Source: Candidatus Heimdallarchaeota archaeon
GTDB lineage: Archaea > Asgardarchaeota > Heimdallarchaeia > Hodarchaeales > S146-22
Direction: 5' to 3'
DNA length: 13,571 nucleotides
NCBI GenBank assembly: GCA_015520535.1
Contig: WAPZ01000182.1
Location: 1-13,571 of the forward strand
Positions within the stretch are counted from its first letter, which is position 1; the number at the start of each line of letters is the position of its first letter. The position numbers and the translations under genes were made by a program. Of the stretch, positions 6,724-13,571 are shown one piece after another. The notes beneath the pieces are model-generated. The model was not told the DNA's origin. It searched no databases and saw nothing but the letters and a program-made list of their open reading frames with translations.

Positions 6724-6947
6724 TTATTTTCTATATGTTGATGTTCGAATGCCTTTTGACAATTCCATAATATTTTCTTTCTTTACTGACTTAACTAACA
6801 TGTACGTCTCATAGTAGCGTCTTTCCATTCGATCTCTCGCTGCTTTTCATAAAACCAAATTGCTTTATGGAGTGGAATCTCTTCCACGTTAATTTCCAGT
6901 TCACTTAATTTTTCCTTTACCTCTTTCATGGAAAGAATATTTGACAA
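6724..6947 (-). pseudogene. Small gene (about 74 residues) broken by a single-base frame shift
   Basis: On the minus strand a TTG start at 6947-6945 has AGGTGA 5 nt upstream (6958-6953) and a textbook TATA box (CTTTTTATATA, 6993-6983). The frame reads MSNILSMKEVKEKLSELE... through IPLHKAIWFYEK and would stop at TAG after 50 residues. From the run GAAAAGCAGCG (about 6851-6839) a second frame continues plausibly (ARDRMERRYYETYMLVKSV, then ENIMELSKGIRTSTYRK) to a TAA at 6726-6724. Adding one A to the four-A run joins the two into a 74-residue, helical, highly charged protein. The break is therefore a one-base deletion in a homopolymer: a real mutation, an assembly error, or less likely programmed shifting (no canonical slippery heptamer is seen). 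The family is not recognised. Confidence 0.6.
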
Positions 6948-6982
6948 ATTAATCACCTACCAGCACGAATGTTATTGATTGT

Positions 6983-6993
6983 TATATAAAAAG
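6983..6993 (-). promoter_or_regulatory. TATA box of the frame-broken small gene
   Basis: Read on the minus strand this is CTTTTTATATA, very close to the archaeal TATA consensus. Transcription would start near 6962, giving a leader of about 15 nt with AGGTGA at 6958-6953 before the TTG at 6947. It is one of the best promoter matches in the window. Confidence 0.6.
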
Positions 6994-7122
6994 CTTTTTT
7001 CTGTGCAAATTGAAACATATAAGAAACGCAAGAAACGAGAATTGAGAGAGATAATTCGCTAATGATGTGGTATGTCGAAAAAAGAAAAATGAAGAAAAGA
7101 GGAATAAGGCACCGCGGATAAG
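6994..7122. other. Spacer between the frame-broken gene and the thioredoxin gene
   Basis: No gene is seen. Read on the minus strand, the part nearest the thioredoxin stop (7077-7102) is T-rich (CTCTTTTCTTCATTTTTC, then TTTTTT) and is a reasonable terminator for that gene. On the other side, 6603-6723 between the 216-residue protein and the broken gene also shows nothing recognisable. Confidence 0.4.
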
Positions 7123-7527
7123 TTATGCCGCTGTGCTTTCCTCTGTAATCGAATTAACAGCTTGTATAACTTGAAGAAAGGCATTTTTGGGAAGAGCACC
7201 TATTATACGATCAGTTGGGCCATTTTCCATTTGGAATTGAACAAGACCACCCTTGTAAAAGACAAACATAGTAGGAATAGCACTAATTCTAAATTGGCCG
7301 CCAATTAGAGCCTTTAAATCATCATCGACGTTTTCAACATCAACTTTTGCGACGGTAACGTCTTTGAGCTCTTCTAGGTCGGCTTCCATGAGTTCATCTA
7401 AGACGCGAGCAAACATTTTACAGGGTTGGCACCAGTCGGCCCAGAAATCAAAAACTACAATCTTCGAATTATTTATAGCGTTTTCAAATTCTTGAACTGT
7501 ATTTACGTGAATAATCTGAATTTTCAT
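7123..7527 (-). CDS. Thioredoxin
   Basis: A 134-residue thioredoxin that reduces protein disulfides in the cytoplasm. The active site is FWADWCQPCK (C33, C36), close to the classical WCGPC but with Gln for Gly. The buried Asp is D27 (VVFDFW), the cis-proline is P85 (SAIPTMFVF), and the KGG turn and final helix are present. Residues 1-20 form the first strand and helix (MKIQIIHVNTVQEFENA). The frame stays open for 67 codons upstream, but that part is low-complexity and lies in the divergent promoter region, so I start at the ATG at 7527. A GTG and a TTG directly precede the ATG and cannot be excluded. No good Shine-Dalgarno site is visible. The tail is slightly longer than in the classical family and ends EESTAA. 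Confidence 0.93.
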   Translation of the reverse strand: MKIQIIHVNTVQEFENAINNSKIVVFDFWADWCQPCKMFARVLDELMEADLEELKDVTVAKVDVENVDDDLKALIGGQFRISAIPTMFVFYKGGLVQFQMENGPTDRIIGALPKNAFLQVIQAVNSITEESTAA

Positions 7528-7716
7528 CACCAAGATATTTTTAGTCTTCAGATGAACACTTTTTTTGGGTATTAATGAAGTTTTGCTTGTGGAAAAAAAT
7601 TTGTTTTCGTGTGCTATGATATTTTTAGCGGCAAAAGTCCGTAAAAGATTATTAAAAATAATGAATTCGCAGACAATTAGATGATGCAAGCAAAATGTTT
7701 GAAAAAGGTGTTCTAA
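7528..7716. promoter_or_regulatory. Divergent promoter region, thioredoxin and eIF2B-like gene
   Basis: A 189-nt spacer serves two genes pointing away from each other. On the + strand ATTAAAAATA at 7651-7660 is a TATA-like block about 60 nt before the GTG at 7717. On the minus strand the 11-mer CTAAAAATATC occurs twice (7628-7618 and 7544-7534). The distal copy is well placed as a thioredoxin TATA box with a leader of about 70 nt; the proximal copy is too near the start codon for that job. Confidence 0.4.
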
Positions 7717-8634
7717 GTGGAAATTCAACTTACAAAAAACTTTTACAGCGAATTAGAGAAAATTTGTCAGAATAATACGTTGGGTTCAATTGAATTAGCC
7801 GCAATGTTAGTGGACGTGGTTATTGAAGAAGCAGAAAATGCACAACCAGGTGAATTTCAAAATTTTATGGAAAAAATAACCACAGAATTGAAACAGAACT
7901 TTTGTCGACCAGAGTTTGTTATTTTGCAGCATATCATAAAAGAGCTTTCAAAAGTAAATGAATTAGATGAACTTAGAGAATTAAAACAACTATTCTTTAA
8001 AGTGGAGGTAGAAACGCAGCAAGCGGTTGGTACATTTCTCATTGAAAATAATATTCGAAGCGTTGTCAGTTTATCTCGCAGTCGAACTGTTCTTGGCTCA
8101 TTAGAATATACATTAACACATAATGACGAGTTAAAAGTGATTTATTGGCTGGAATCCGCACCTCTTATGGAAGCTTTTAGTGTAGCAGAATATTTAAAAA
8201 AATTGATTCGACCAAATCAAATTGTAATAGTTCCGGATGCTGAGATGGGGATTGTAGTTCAAAAAGCACAATGTGTTCTTCTTGGCGCCGACCGCATTCT
8301 TAAAGACGGCACTGTAATCAATAAAATTGGTTCATTACCTTTGTCTTTAACCGCAAAACATTTTCAAATCCCTGTTTTAGTGGCAGCTAGTACACATAAA
8401 TTGGATCGAGAACACTCGATTGAACACGCCAGCGAACTTGTACCAATCATGCCTTCAGAAGAAATTTATGAACGTTGGCCAGAAAAAAACCGTTATGTCT
8501 ATGATACACTGAACTATTATTTTGAACCAATTCCCGCAGAATTAATTGATTATTATGGGTATGAACATGGAGTGATAAAAAGAAACGACTTTGAAGAAAA
8601 AATATTATCGTCAGAGTCAGGAGTCGTCAAGTAA
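7717..8634 (+). CDS. eIF2B alpha/beta/delta-family protein (aIF2B-like), non-isomerase type
   Basis: A 305-residue member of the eIF2B regulatory-subunit/MtnA/ribose-1,5-bisphosphate isomerase superfamily. The C-terminal Rossmann-like half is clear: SLSRSRTV (118-125), YWLESAPLMEA, LLGADRILKDGTVINKIG (189-206), then IPVLVAASTHKLD. The N-terminal 100 residues are the expected helical domain. The catalytic Asp position is kept (D192 in GADRI), but the HCN-type loop that carries the catalytic Cys in MtnA and R15P isomerase reads S-L-S-R-S-R-T-V, as in true eIF2B subunits. I therefore favour a regulatory, possibly eIF2-binding or metabolite-sensing, role over isomerase activity. The GTG start has AAGGTG 6 nt upstream. 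The last 8 nt overlap, tail to tail, the stop of the minus-strand membrane gene. Confidence 0.88.
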   Translation: MEIQLTKNFYSELEKICQNNTLGSIELAAMLVDVVIEEAENAQPGEFQNFMEKITTELKQNFCRPEFVILQHIIKELSKVNELDELRELKQLFFKVEVETQQAVGTFLIENNIRSVVSLSRSRTVLGSLEYTLTHNDELKVIYWLESAPLMEAFSVAEYLKKLIRPNQIVIVPDAEMGIVVQKAQCVLLGADRILKDGTVINKIGSLPLSLTAKHFQIPVLVAASTHKLDREHSIEHASELVPIMPSEEIYERWPEKNRYVYDTLNYYFEPIPAELIDYYGYEHGVIKRNDFEEKILSSESGVVK

Positions 8635-9178
8635 ACAAGAGTTTAGGTAGAAATAAGCTGATAAGATGATCAAGAATGACCGTACAAAGAAGTATAAACC
8701 ATATAAAGTAAAGCCAAGGAAAAATTGGATGATGTCCAAGCATATCTAGGAGAAGAATGACGAAAAAGCCGATAGCAAGATAAAAATATCCATCCTGATA
8801 ACTGTAATCAACTAAATAGCGTCCAAGTTTATAGATATTTGAGGGTAAGATGGACTGAATTGAAGTCAAGGATTTTTCGAATTCATTGACAGTAGAAGGC
8901 AGATTTTGAACCAATTCCGGATAAAAAAATAAACGGAAACTGGCAATGAAGCCACCGAACATACCACCAAGGATTCCGCCTATGAAAAAGCCCAGTGGCC
9001 AAATCTGCGGTGGACTGGGTGAAACAAAGGCAAAAAACATTCGAATGCTCAGTGTTCCTAAAAAACCAATTAATGCACCGATAAAGATGGTCATGGCAGA
9101 CCAAATTATAATGTCATTAAGGGTAAGTTCTTTTTCATTCACTATCTCGGGTGAAGTGGTCGAATCAATAGTGTCCAC
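8627..9178 (-). CDS. Unrecognised four-helix membrane protein, 183 residues
   Basis: A small integral membrane protein of unknown function. Four hydrophobic segments are visible at about 23-51, 60-86, 131-147 and 152-178. The second is Gly-rich (GFFIGGILGGMFGGFIASF), which suggests tight helix packing. A polar amphipathic loop of about 45 residues (87-130) separates the two helix pairs. The N-terminal 20 residues are acidic and there is no cleavable signal. The GTG start is supported by AGGAG 9 nt upstream. The gene follows lysK on the same strand after 58 nt, but GCTATAAAAATAAC in that spacer could be its own TATA box, so it may be read alone or with lysK. Its stop overlaps the end of the eIF2B-like gene by 8 nt. 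Confidence 0.85.
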   Translation of the reverse strand: MDTIDSTTSPEIVNEKELTLNDIIIWSAMTIFIGALIGFLGTLSIRMFFAFVSPSPPQIWPLGFFIGGILGGMFGGFIASFRLFFYPELVQNLPSTVNEFEKSLTSIQSILPSNIYKLGRYLVDYSYQDGYFYLAIGFFVILLLDMLGHHPIFPWLYFIWFILLCTVILDHLISLFLPKLLFT

Positions 9179-9212
9179 TTTAATTGTCTCCTAAATGATT
9201 TAATATTGATGG

Positions 9213-9226
9213 GTTATTTTTATAGC
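9213..9226 (-). promoter_or_regulatory. TATA-like box between lysK and the membrane protein gene
   Basis: On the minus strand GCTATAAAAATAAC lies about 35-48 nt upstream of the GTG start, leaving room for a leader that contains AGGAG. This would let the membrane protein be transcribed independently of lysK. Confidence 0.4.
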
Positions 9227-9236
9227 GCCGCATTTA

Positions 9237-10898
9237 TTATTCTTGAAGGGATATTCTTTTTATGACCCACTGTTTATCAAGTGAAACTAAGAGTGGCGCC
9301 ATACGTGGGCCTTGTGGTCGTCCGAGAAGGAGACGATACAGATGTTGAAAGAATTTTTTGGTCTTTTTCTTAGAAAAATTTTTGTGTTCTTGAAAAGTCA
9401 ACATTGTTTCTTTCAAACTGAGTTCATCCCATGGTGAAGCTTGTAATTTTTCGGCAAATTCTTTCAATATTTCTTGAAATTCTGCGCTAATCTGTGAAAT
9501 GTCGCTTTCACTTAGTTTGTCTTTGAGTGTAATTTGTAGATAGGAAGGGCCAAAATGTTTAACCCAATAATAGGCTTTTTTTAGGCGATCTTCCAGTAAG
9601 TCTGTTTCTAGTTTTGTTAATTCCCTAGTAAGGATTTTGCTGTCTTGTAGACGTTTTATTGCCGTTTCTAGATACTTATTTTGTGGTAATAATTGAGACA
9701 AAATGGCTGCATGGAGATATTCAATTCTGAAGGGCTGTGTAGTAAGATTAAGTAATTCGGGGTTAAGCATTACGGCAAGCTCATAACTGCGTTTGATGGT
9801 TGGAATTTCCTCTTTAAGTACGCCACTTTCTTCCCCGTGGAACACGGCTTCAGCTTTATCGAATTGATCAACGTATTCGGGAATTTTGGCTAAGTCGAAG
9901 ACAATGCGGCGTTTTGGAGGGGTTTTTAGGTAAATATACCGTAAAACTTCGGGTTCTGCAATTTTTAGCCATAATTTAGGTGTAAAGCCGATAAAGCCAG
10001 AACTAGTCATATCACCGAGATCTTCACCGTTTTTGCTCATGCCAACCCATTCATTGACAAAACCAAAGGGTGGGCGGCGTCCAAAGACTAAAGATAAAAG
10101 TTCAACACAGCTGTCACGACTTCCACCGGGAGTAGCATGATCTTTTCCATACGGTTCAAAATGTACGTCAAGAACATACCAGAGGGTTGTCCATTCTAAA
10201 CGCCAGTTTAATTTTCCTTCTTCAATCGGTGACCAATCCGTCGTTCCACAAGCTTTGCAATGATATTTGACCATTAATTTCTCAATATCAACGTCCAGCG
10301 CCTCAGTTTGTGCAATTTGATGACAATGAGTACAATAAGGATTGATAGGAATCCATCCCTCAGGATACGGGTTTGTGCCGCGATATTTGTTGATAATTGA
10401 ACGAATCAATTCCTTTTCCTTAATTATGTGACGAATAGCCTCTTTTGTTTTTTCCATTCGGTAAAAGTCATCAGTCCTTACTATATTCACGTCCGTGGCA
10501 AAATGGTCGAGTGGTCCACCAAAGTCTTCCCAATAATGATCTACCCAATTGGTATGACACTCTTGCGGGTCGGGAACATCTTTTAAACGCCATCCTTTAT
10601 ATTTTCTTGCCTCTTCCGGATTCGAAAATTGTTGAAGTTGTCCTTCTGAGCCTTTCCACTGGTCTTGGGTATACATTACTAAAATGTGTTGTGCATTATA
10701 TCCAAGTTCTCTCAATCGGAGCATGACGGTATTTGTTAGTGTGATTTCTCCTCGTAAACGCCCTATATGTTGTACTCCGGAGACTGACAAGCCAGAACTA
10801 AGATTAAAGTTAGCTAAATTGCTCCATTCACGGATGATATCATCAGCCAATTCGTCAATCCAGTGTTTATATTCATGCTTCTCTACAATTACGGACAT
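9237..10898 (-). CDS. lysK: Class I lysyl-tRNA synthetase, KMSKS lysines missing
   Basis: A class I LysRS (553 residues) that charges tRNA-Lys. Supporting features are the HIGH region SGVQHIGRLRG (40-50, H44-I45-G46), a CxxC/CxxC zinc pair (C189/C192 and C214/C217), the substrate-pocket block RLEWTTLWYVLDVHFEPYGK (233-252) followed by DHATPGGSRDS, and the C-terminal helical anticodon domain ending RPQGPRMAPLLVSLDKQWV, which matches the archaeal family. The KMSKS loop normally reads like GKMSGSKGN; here the aligned segment is GDMTSSGFIGF (295-305), so both lysines are absent. Either this is a divergent subfamily with a modified loop or activity is altered. I start at the ATG at 10898, with GGGG 8 nt upstream, rather than the GTG eight codons earlier, which has no good site. 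It diverges from the coiled-coil regulator gene. Confidence 0.93.
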   Translation of the reverse strand: MSVIVEKHEYKHWIDELADDIIREWSNLANFNLSSGLSVSGVQHIGRLRGEITLTNTVMLRLRELGYNAQHILVMYTQDQWKGSEGQLQQFSNPEEARKYKGWRLKDVPDPQECHTNWVDHYWEDFGGPLDHFATDVNIVRTDDFYRMEKTKEAIRHIIKEKELIRSIINKYRGTNPYPEGWIPINPYCTHCHQIAQTEALDVDIEKLMVKYHCKACGTTDWSPIEEGKLNWRLEWTTLWYVLDVHFEPYGKDHATPGGSRDSCVELLSLVFGRRPPFGFVNEWVGMSKNGEDLGDMTSSGFIGFTPKLWLKIAEPEVLRYIYLKTPPKRRIVFDLAKIPEYVDQFDKAEAVFHGEESGVLKEEIPTIKRSYELAVMLNPELLNLTTQPFRIEYLHAAILSQLLPQNKYLETAIKRLQDSKILTRELTKLETDLLEDRLKKAYYWVKHFGPSYLQITLKDKLSESDISQISAEFQEILKEFAEKLQASPWDELSLKETMLTFQEHKNFSKKKTKKFFQHLYRLLLGRPQGPRMAPLLVSLDKQWVIKRISLQE

Positions 10899-10922
10899 TA
10901 AATCGACCCCGTTATCTAACAC

Positions 10923-11289
10923 TCAAAATCTCATCAAATAACACCAACATCAAAATGTTTAAAATTATTTGTTTGTGAAGGCAAAAGAAAAAACCACAGC
11001 TTTCAATTAAAAGAAAAAATTGGGATTTTTTGCTCCAAAATAAATTAAAAACACGTTATTATTTCCAAAATTCAGAGAAAAAACTTTTAAATATCACATC
11101 CATGGTAATTTTTCTACAATAAAGGAAAAGAAAGGGTCGAAAATGAAATTAAAAAAAATGCAAAAATATTTAAACTAGATACACTTTTGTGGAATTGGAG
11201 TAAAGAAAATTTATGTTCGTGAATTACAATTAACTTTACTTTCGATAACAATTTTGAAAGTGAATAACACAAATAAGGTGAATGCAAGA
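10923..11289. promoter_or_regulatory. Divergent promoter region, lysK and the winged-helix regulator gene
   Basis: An AT-rich spacer of about 370 nt with no convincing gene. On the minus side an ATTTTAAAC-like block near 10959-10968 could be the lysK TATA box. On the + side CTTTTAAATATC (about 11088-11099) and ATATTTAAAC (about 11166-11175) are TATA-like. A mini-ORF of 11 codons (11143-11178, MKLKKMQKYLN) has AAAGGG 6 nt before its ATG and sits in the likely leader of the downstream gene. Confidence 0.35.
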
Positions 11290-12117
11290 ATGAGTAATGC
11301 CGAAAATAATGACAAAAGTATGAAAAAAAGTGATGAAACCAATAAAGAAGAACTGAAAAAGGAAGTTGAATCACTAAAAAGTGAAATCGAAGAACTAAAA
11401 AGAATGTTACAACAAATTTCTAAAGAAACACCCACAGACGAAAAAACTGAAAAAGCACAACAACCATTAAAAGCGAAAAAAAAGAAAATCTCCCCACAAA
11501 CACGTAAAGTGGAAGTCAAAATAGAACATCCCTTTAAAGAGTTCGAAACCCTCATTACTGATTATGTAGCGTCAATCATGGACTCAGTCGCACTTGGGCT
11601 AGAGAGTGCACTCGCCGGTGTATTCCCAGTAAGAACATCCAAAAGAAAGCATTCTCTCCAAAAAATGGTAAAAAAACTTCGCAGTTTTGAAAAGCTTCCT
11701 TTAACTGACGAAGAACTTGAAGACTTCTATGAAAAAGCCGCCAAGCTAGCATCAGCACTGGATGATCCCGTAAGACTGAAAATACTAAGAGTTCTAGAAA
11801 AACAACCAAAATATCCCGGTGAACTAGCTGAAGAAACCAAAACAAAAGGCGGACAATTTGCACATCATATTCAAATTCTAAAGGAGTCTGGACTCATCGG
11901 TCAAGAAGTGGTTCGCGGACGGTATTATATTACACAATTTGGCCGTGAAGCTCTAAAACTAATTGAAATTCTCTATCTACGGAAAAAACAACTAATGACA
12001 CTTCAACAAAAAACTAACGAAGAGCGTGAAGAGGAAGATACTTTATCTTCGAATTCCGAAGACGACGGTGAAGAAGTAGAAATCCAATGGATGGATGAAG
12101 ATACTGAAGAGGAATAA
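11290..12117 (+). CDS. ArsR-like winged-helix regulator with N-terminal coiled coil and acidic tail
   Basis: A 275-residue putative DNA-binding protein. Residues 18-44 form a heptad-rich coiled coil (EELKKEVESLKSEIEELKRM). A Lys-rich stretch (KAKKKK, 61-66) follows, then an amphipathic segment (FKEFETLITDYVASIMDSVA, 82-101). The winged helix is at about 146-230: ASALDDPVRLKILRVLE, then GELAEETKTKGGQFAHHIQI, then the wing EVVRGRYYITQFGREALKLI. This is the ArsR/HTH_20 arrangement common in archaeal regulators, with no metal-binding Cys motif. The tail (243-275) is strongly acidic. The ATG at 11290 is chosen over the TTG at 11254 because AAGGTGA at 11275-11281 is 8 nt upstream. Its ligand and target genes are unknown; it could regulate itself or the divergent lysK gene. 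Confidence 0.88.
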   Translation: MSNAENNDKSMKKSDETNKEELKKEVESLKSEIEELKRMLQQISKETPTDEKTEKAQQPLKAKKKKISPQTRKVEVKIEHPFKEFETLITDYVASIMDSVALGLESALAGVFPVRTSKRKHSLQKMVKKLRSFEKLPLTDEELEDFYEKAAKLASALDDPVRLKILRVLEKQPKYPGELAEETKTKGGQFAHHIQILKESGLIGQEVVRGRYYITQFGREALKLIEILYLRKKQLMTLQQKTNEEREEEDTLSSNSEDDGEEVEIQWMDEDTEEE

Positions 12118-12420
12118 TCATCAATTAAAGCTATATCCTACATTTTAAACATGATTGTTGAAAAATGGAACAGTCTTTTAGCTAATTGAAAAAATTTTTC
12201 TTCTCTTTTTTAACTACACTCTTTTTAAAAACATCAATATCGAAACGTCCGTAATATAAAATGGAAAGCTTTTTTTAACCTAGTGCCTTACCACTAATAG
12301 CACGAGAATTTTTGTTGTTAATTGATATTTTCGCAAGAAATATATCAGATTATGTCACAAAATATTATAATTGCCATAATTTGTAAACACACACCAAACA
12401 ATAATTTTGTGGTGAAAAAG
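12118..12420 (+). terminator. Spacer with T-rich terminator and promoter of the receptor gene
   Basis: No gene is seen in these 303 nt. A run rich in T (TTTTTCTTCTCTTTTTT, about 12194-12210) followed by CTCTTTTT is a likely terminator for the winged-helix gene. Further on, ATATTATAATT (about 12361-12371) is a TATA-like block roughly 50-60 nt before the receptor's ATG, and GGTGA at 12411-12415 is its ribosome binding site. Confidence 0.45.
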
Positions 12421-13571
12421 ATGAATAATTCGACGTCAAACACCATGAGATTGGAAGATTTATACCAACCGCGTATTGCTCCAAGTGCAATAAAAATCAA
12501 CCTATATCTAAGATTTATTCTGATACAAATTGGTATTCCCTTGCTTTACGCAATTCCATGGATTTATCTTACCGAATCACTCAATTTTATAGGAAAAGTG
12601 CTAGGAGATCCAAATCCTCTTGAAAATGCAATTGAAAAAAGCTTTTTGGGAGGCCCTTTCCTCCTTTCAATTATAATCGCCATTATTGTCGACACTGTTG
12701 CCATTATGTATCTCATAAAAACAGAGCAATTAAAAAAAGAAGCAAACAAACCCGAGACTTTTAGAATTTTTATACAAAAATTAAGAAATGTAGGATTCTA
12801 CGGCTCTTTAGCGTTTAGTTTTGCTACTTTAATTACAAACTTTGCTATTTGGGTAAATTACAGTTTATATTTGGGTAATGTGGATAGTAATCTTCTTATA
12901 TGGGCTTTCTTCGATCAGTTTCTTCAATCGTTAGTCATAATAGTAATAATTAACATGGTCTGGGATCATTATGTCGTTGACGCGTATGTGAGCCATGCCA
13001 AAACCTTGGGGCTGACACGTATTCATGGCATTCCATATCGATGGAAAATACTCATTTTAGTTTATGTGCTTCCTCTTCTCACTCTAATTCTTGCAAGTGC
13101 ACCCCAAGATCTCTTAGAACTCATTCTACAAAAACAATTAACACAAGAACAATTATCGATCTTTTATATTTTTGCTGTTATTTTGCTTATAATAACCGGA
13201 ATAATAGAAGCGCCAATTGTTTTTGGTTTAATACGTCAAAATAGTCGTCTTATGAACTTATTTAAAGATCTAGCAGTAGAAAGCACCACAAATAATAAAC
13301 CATCTAACACCACGAAAAACCCCGCTACACCTGTGTTAAAAGAAATCTACCTTCGTTCAGCGGATGAATTTGGATTAACATTAACTTATTATAATCATTT
13401 TATTGAAAAAATTCGTTTTCTAGCTGGAAAGACGAGTGAAGGTGCTCAACAAGCGGTCACTTTTTTTGATCAAATTGCAGAAAGTCTGAAAGAATTAGCC
13501 TCCATGTCACAAGACATTGCATCTACAGTCGGACAAGTGACGGACTCTTCACAGCGACAAGCCGACTATCT
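12421..13571 (+). CDS. Six-helix membrane receptor with HAMP-like segment and chemoreceptor-like coiled coil, 3' end outside window
   Basis: The frame is open from the ATG at 12421 to the window end (383 codons). GGTGA lies 5 nt upstream of the ATG. Six hydrophobic segments are visible at about 27-50, 79-99, 124-150, 158-180, 206-226 and 245-270, with short loops and no large extracellular domain. A Ser/Thr/Asn/Pro-rich linker (287-306) follows, then a HAMP-second-helix-like motif, SADEFGLTLTYYNHFIEKI (313-331). Next is a heptad helix of the methyl-accepting chemotaxis signalling type (EGAQQAVTFFDQIAESLKEL, then MSQDIASTVGQVTDSSQRQA). The helix bundle may sense a membrane-embedded or lipid-soluble cue, and the output would run through a CheA-like or other kinase not in this window. 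The tip sequence that would confirm CheA/CheW coupling lies beyond the end. Confidence 0.8.
   Translation, partial: MNNSTSNTMRLEDLYQPRIAPSAIKINLYLRFILIQIGIPLLYAIPWIYLTESLNFIGKVLGDPNPLENAIEKSFLGGPFLLSIIIAIIVDTVAIMYLIKTEQLKKEANKPETFRIFIQKLRNVGFYGSLAFSFATLITNFAIWVNYSLYLGNVDSNLLIWAFFDQFLQSLVIIVIINMVWDHYVVDAYVSHAKTLGLTRIHGIPYRWKILILVYVLPLLTLILASAPQDLLELILQKQLTQEQLSIFYIFAVILLIITGIIEAPIVFGLIRQNSRLMNLFKDLAVESTTNNKPSNTTKNPATPVLKEIYLRSADEFGLTLTYYNHFIEKIRFLAGKTSEGAQQAVTFFDQIAESLKELASMSQDIASTVGQVTDSSQRQADY

Noticed and set aside
7528..7728. N-terminal extension of thioredoxin to residue -67
   Set aside because: The extension is low-complexity, overlaps the divergent gene's start and promoter, and thioredoxins of the family begin at about the ATG at 7527.
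8946..9194. Plus-strand ORF opposite the membrane protein
   Set aside because: It is antisense to a well-supported Gly-rich transmembrane gene and has no ribosome binding site.
10445..10941. Two plus-strand ORFs opposite the LysRS N-terminus
   Set aside because: They are codon-shadow frames of the conserved synthetase.
11211..11555. Minus-strand Ser/Phe-rich ORF opposite the coiled-coil region
   Set aside because: Its composition is what antisense of Lys/Glu-rich codons gives; the + strand gene has a good ribosome site and recognisable domains.
12182..12275. Minus-strand open stretch reading KKLSILYYGRFDIDVFKK
   Set aside because: Protein-like for about 30 codons, but it has no start codon after the upstream stop and overlaps the T-rich terminator; at most a remnant.
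1..13571. tRNA, rRNA, CRISPR array, insertion sequence
   Set aside because: No tRNA-like cloverleaf, regularly spaced repeats, transposase or terminal inverted repeats were seen on reading both strands.

Overview
The window looks like chromosomal DNA from a low-GC archaeon (roughly one third G+C by eye), and a member of the Asgard (Heimdall/Loki-type) lineages is the best guess. The archaeal signs are a class I lysyl-tRNA synthetase, an eIF2B-family protein, TATA-like boxes (CTTTTTATATA, TATATAAA) 40-60 bases upstream of several genes, T-rich stretches after genes, and strong GGTGA/GGGGAG ribosome binding sites with frequent GTG and TTG starts. The Asgard assignment rests mainly on a longin/roadblock-like domain fused to winged helices. 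It is an inference, not a proof.

Layout. Bases 1-2264 hold a signalling operon on the + strand: a 5'-truncated RsbX/SpoIIE-type serine phosphatase, a soluble histidine kinase with a degenerate RsbT/RsbW-like N-terminus (8-nt overlap), and a single-domain response regulator. This is a bacterial-style partner-switching module wired to a phosphorelay. After an AT-rich spacer (with a possible small minus-strand gene) come nadA (quinolinate synthase) and a longin-like/tandem winged-helix protein. Next are a poorly resolved stretch (4775-5243), a MutT-type NUDIX hydrolase, and an unrecognised 216-residue protein.

Bases 6603-7122 look empty at first, but contain a small minus-strand gene with an intact TATA box and Shine-Dalgarno site whose reading frame is broken by one missing base. 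Then a thioredoxin (-) and an eIF2B-like protein (+) diverge from a shared spacer. The eIF2B-like gene ends tail-to-tail, overlapping by 8 nt, with a four-helix membrane protein that lies downstream of the class I LysRS gene (both -). LysRS diverges from a 275-residue protein with a coiled coil, an ArsR-like winged helix and an acidic tail. The window ends inside a six-helix membrane receptor with a HAMP-like segment and the start of a chemoreceptor-like coiled coil.

How the genes work together. The first three genes form one signalling unit, and the last gene is another input-type signalling protein. The others are separate housekeeping or regulatory units: NAD synthesis, nucleotide sanitation, redox, translation. 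The most notable points are the Rsb/phosphorelay operon, the frame-broken small gene, the LysRS lacking both KMSKS lysines, the longin/winged-helix fusion, and a possible undetected small gene opposite the nadA leader.
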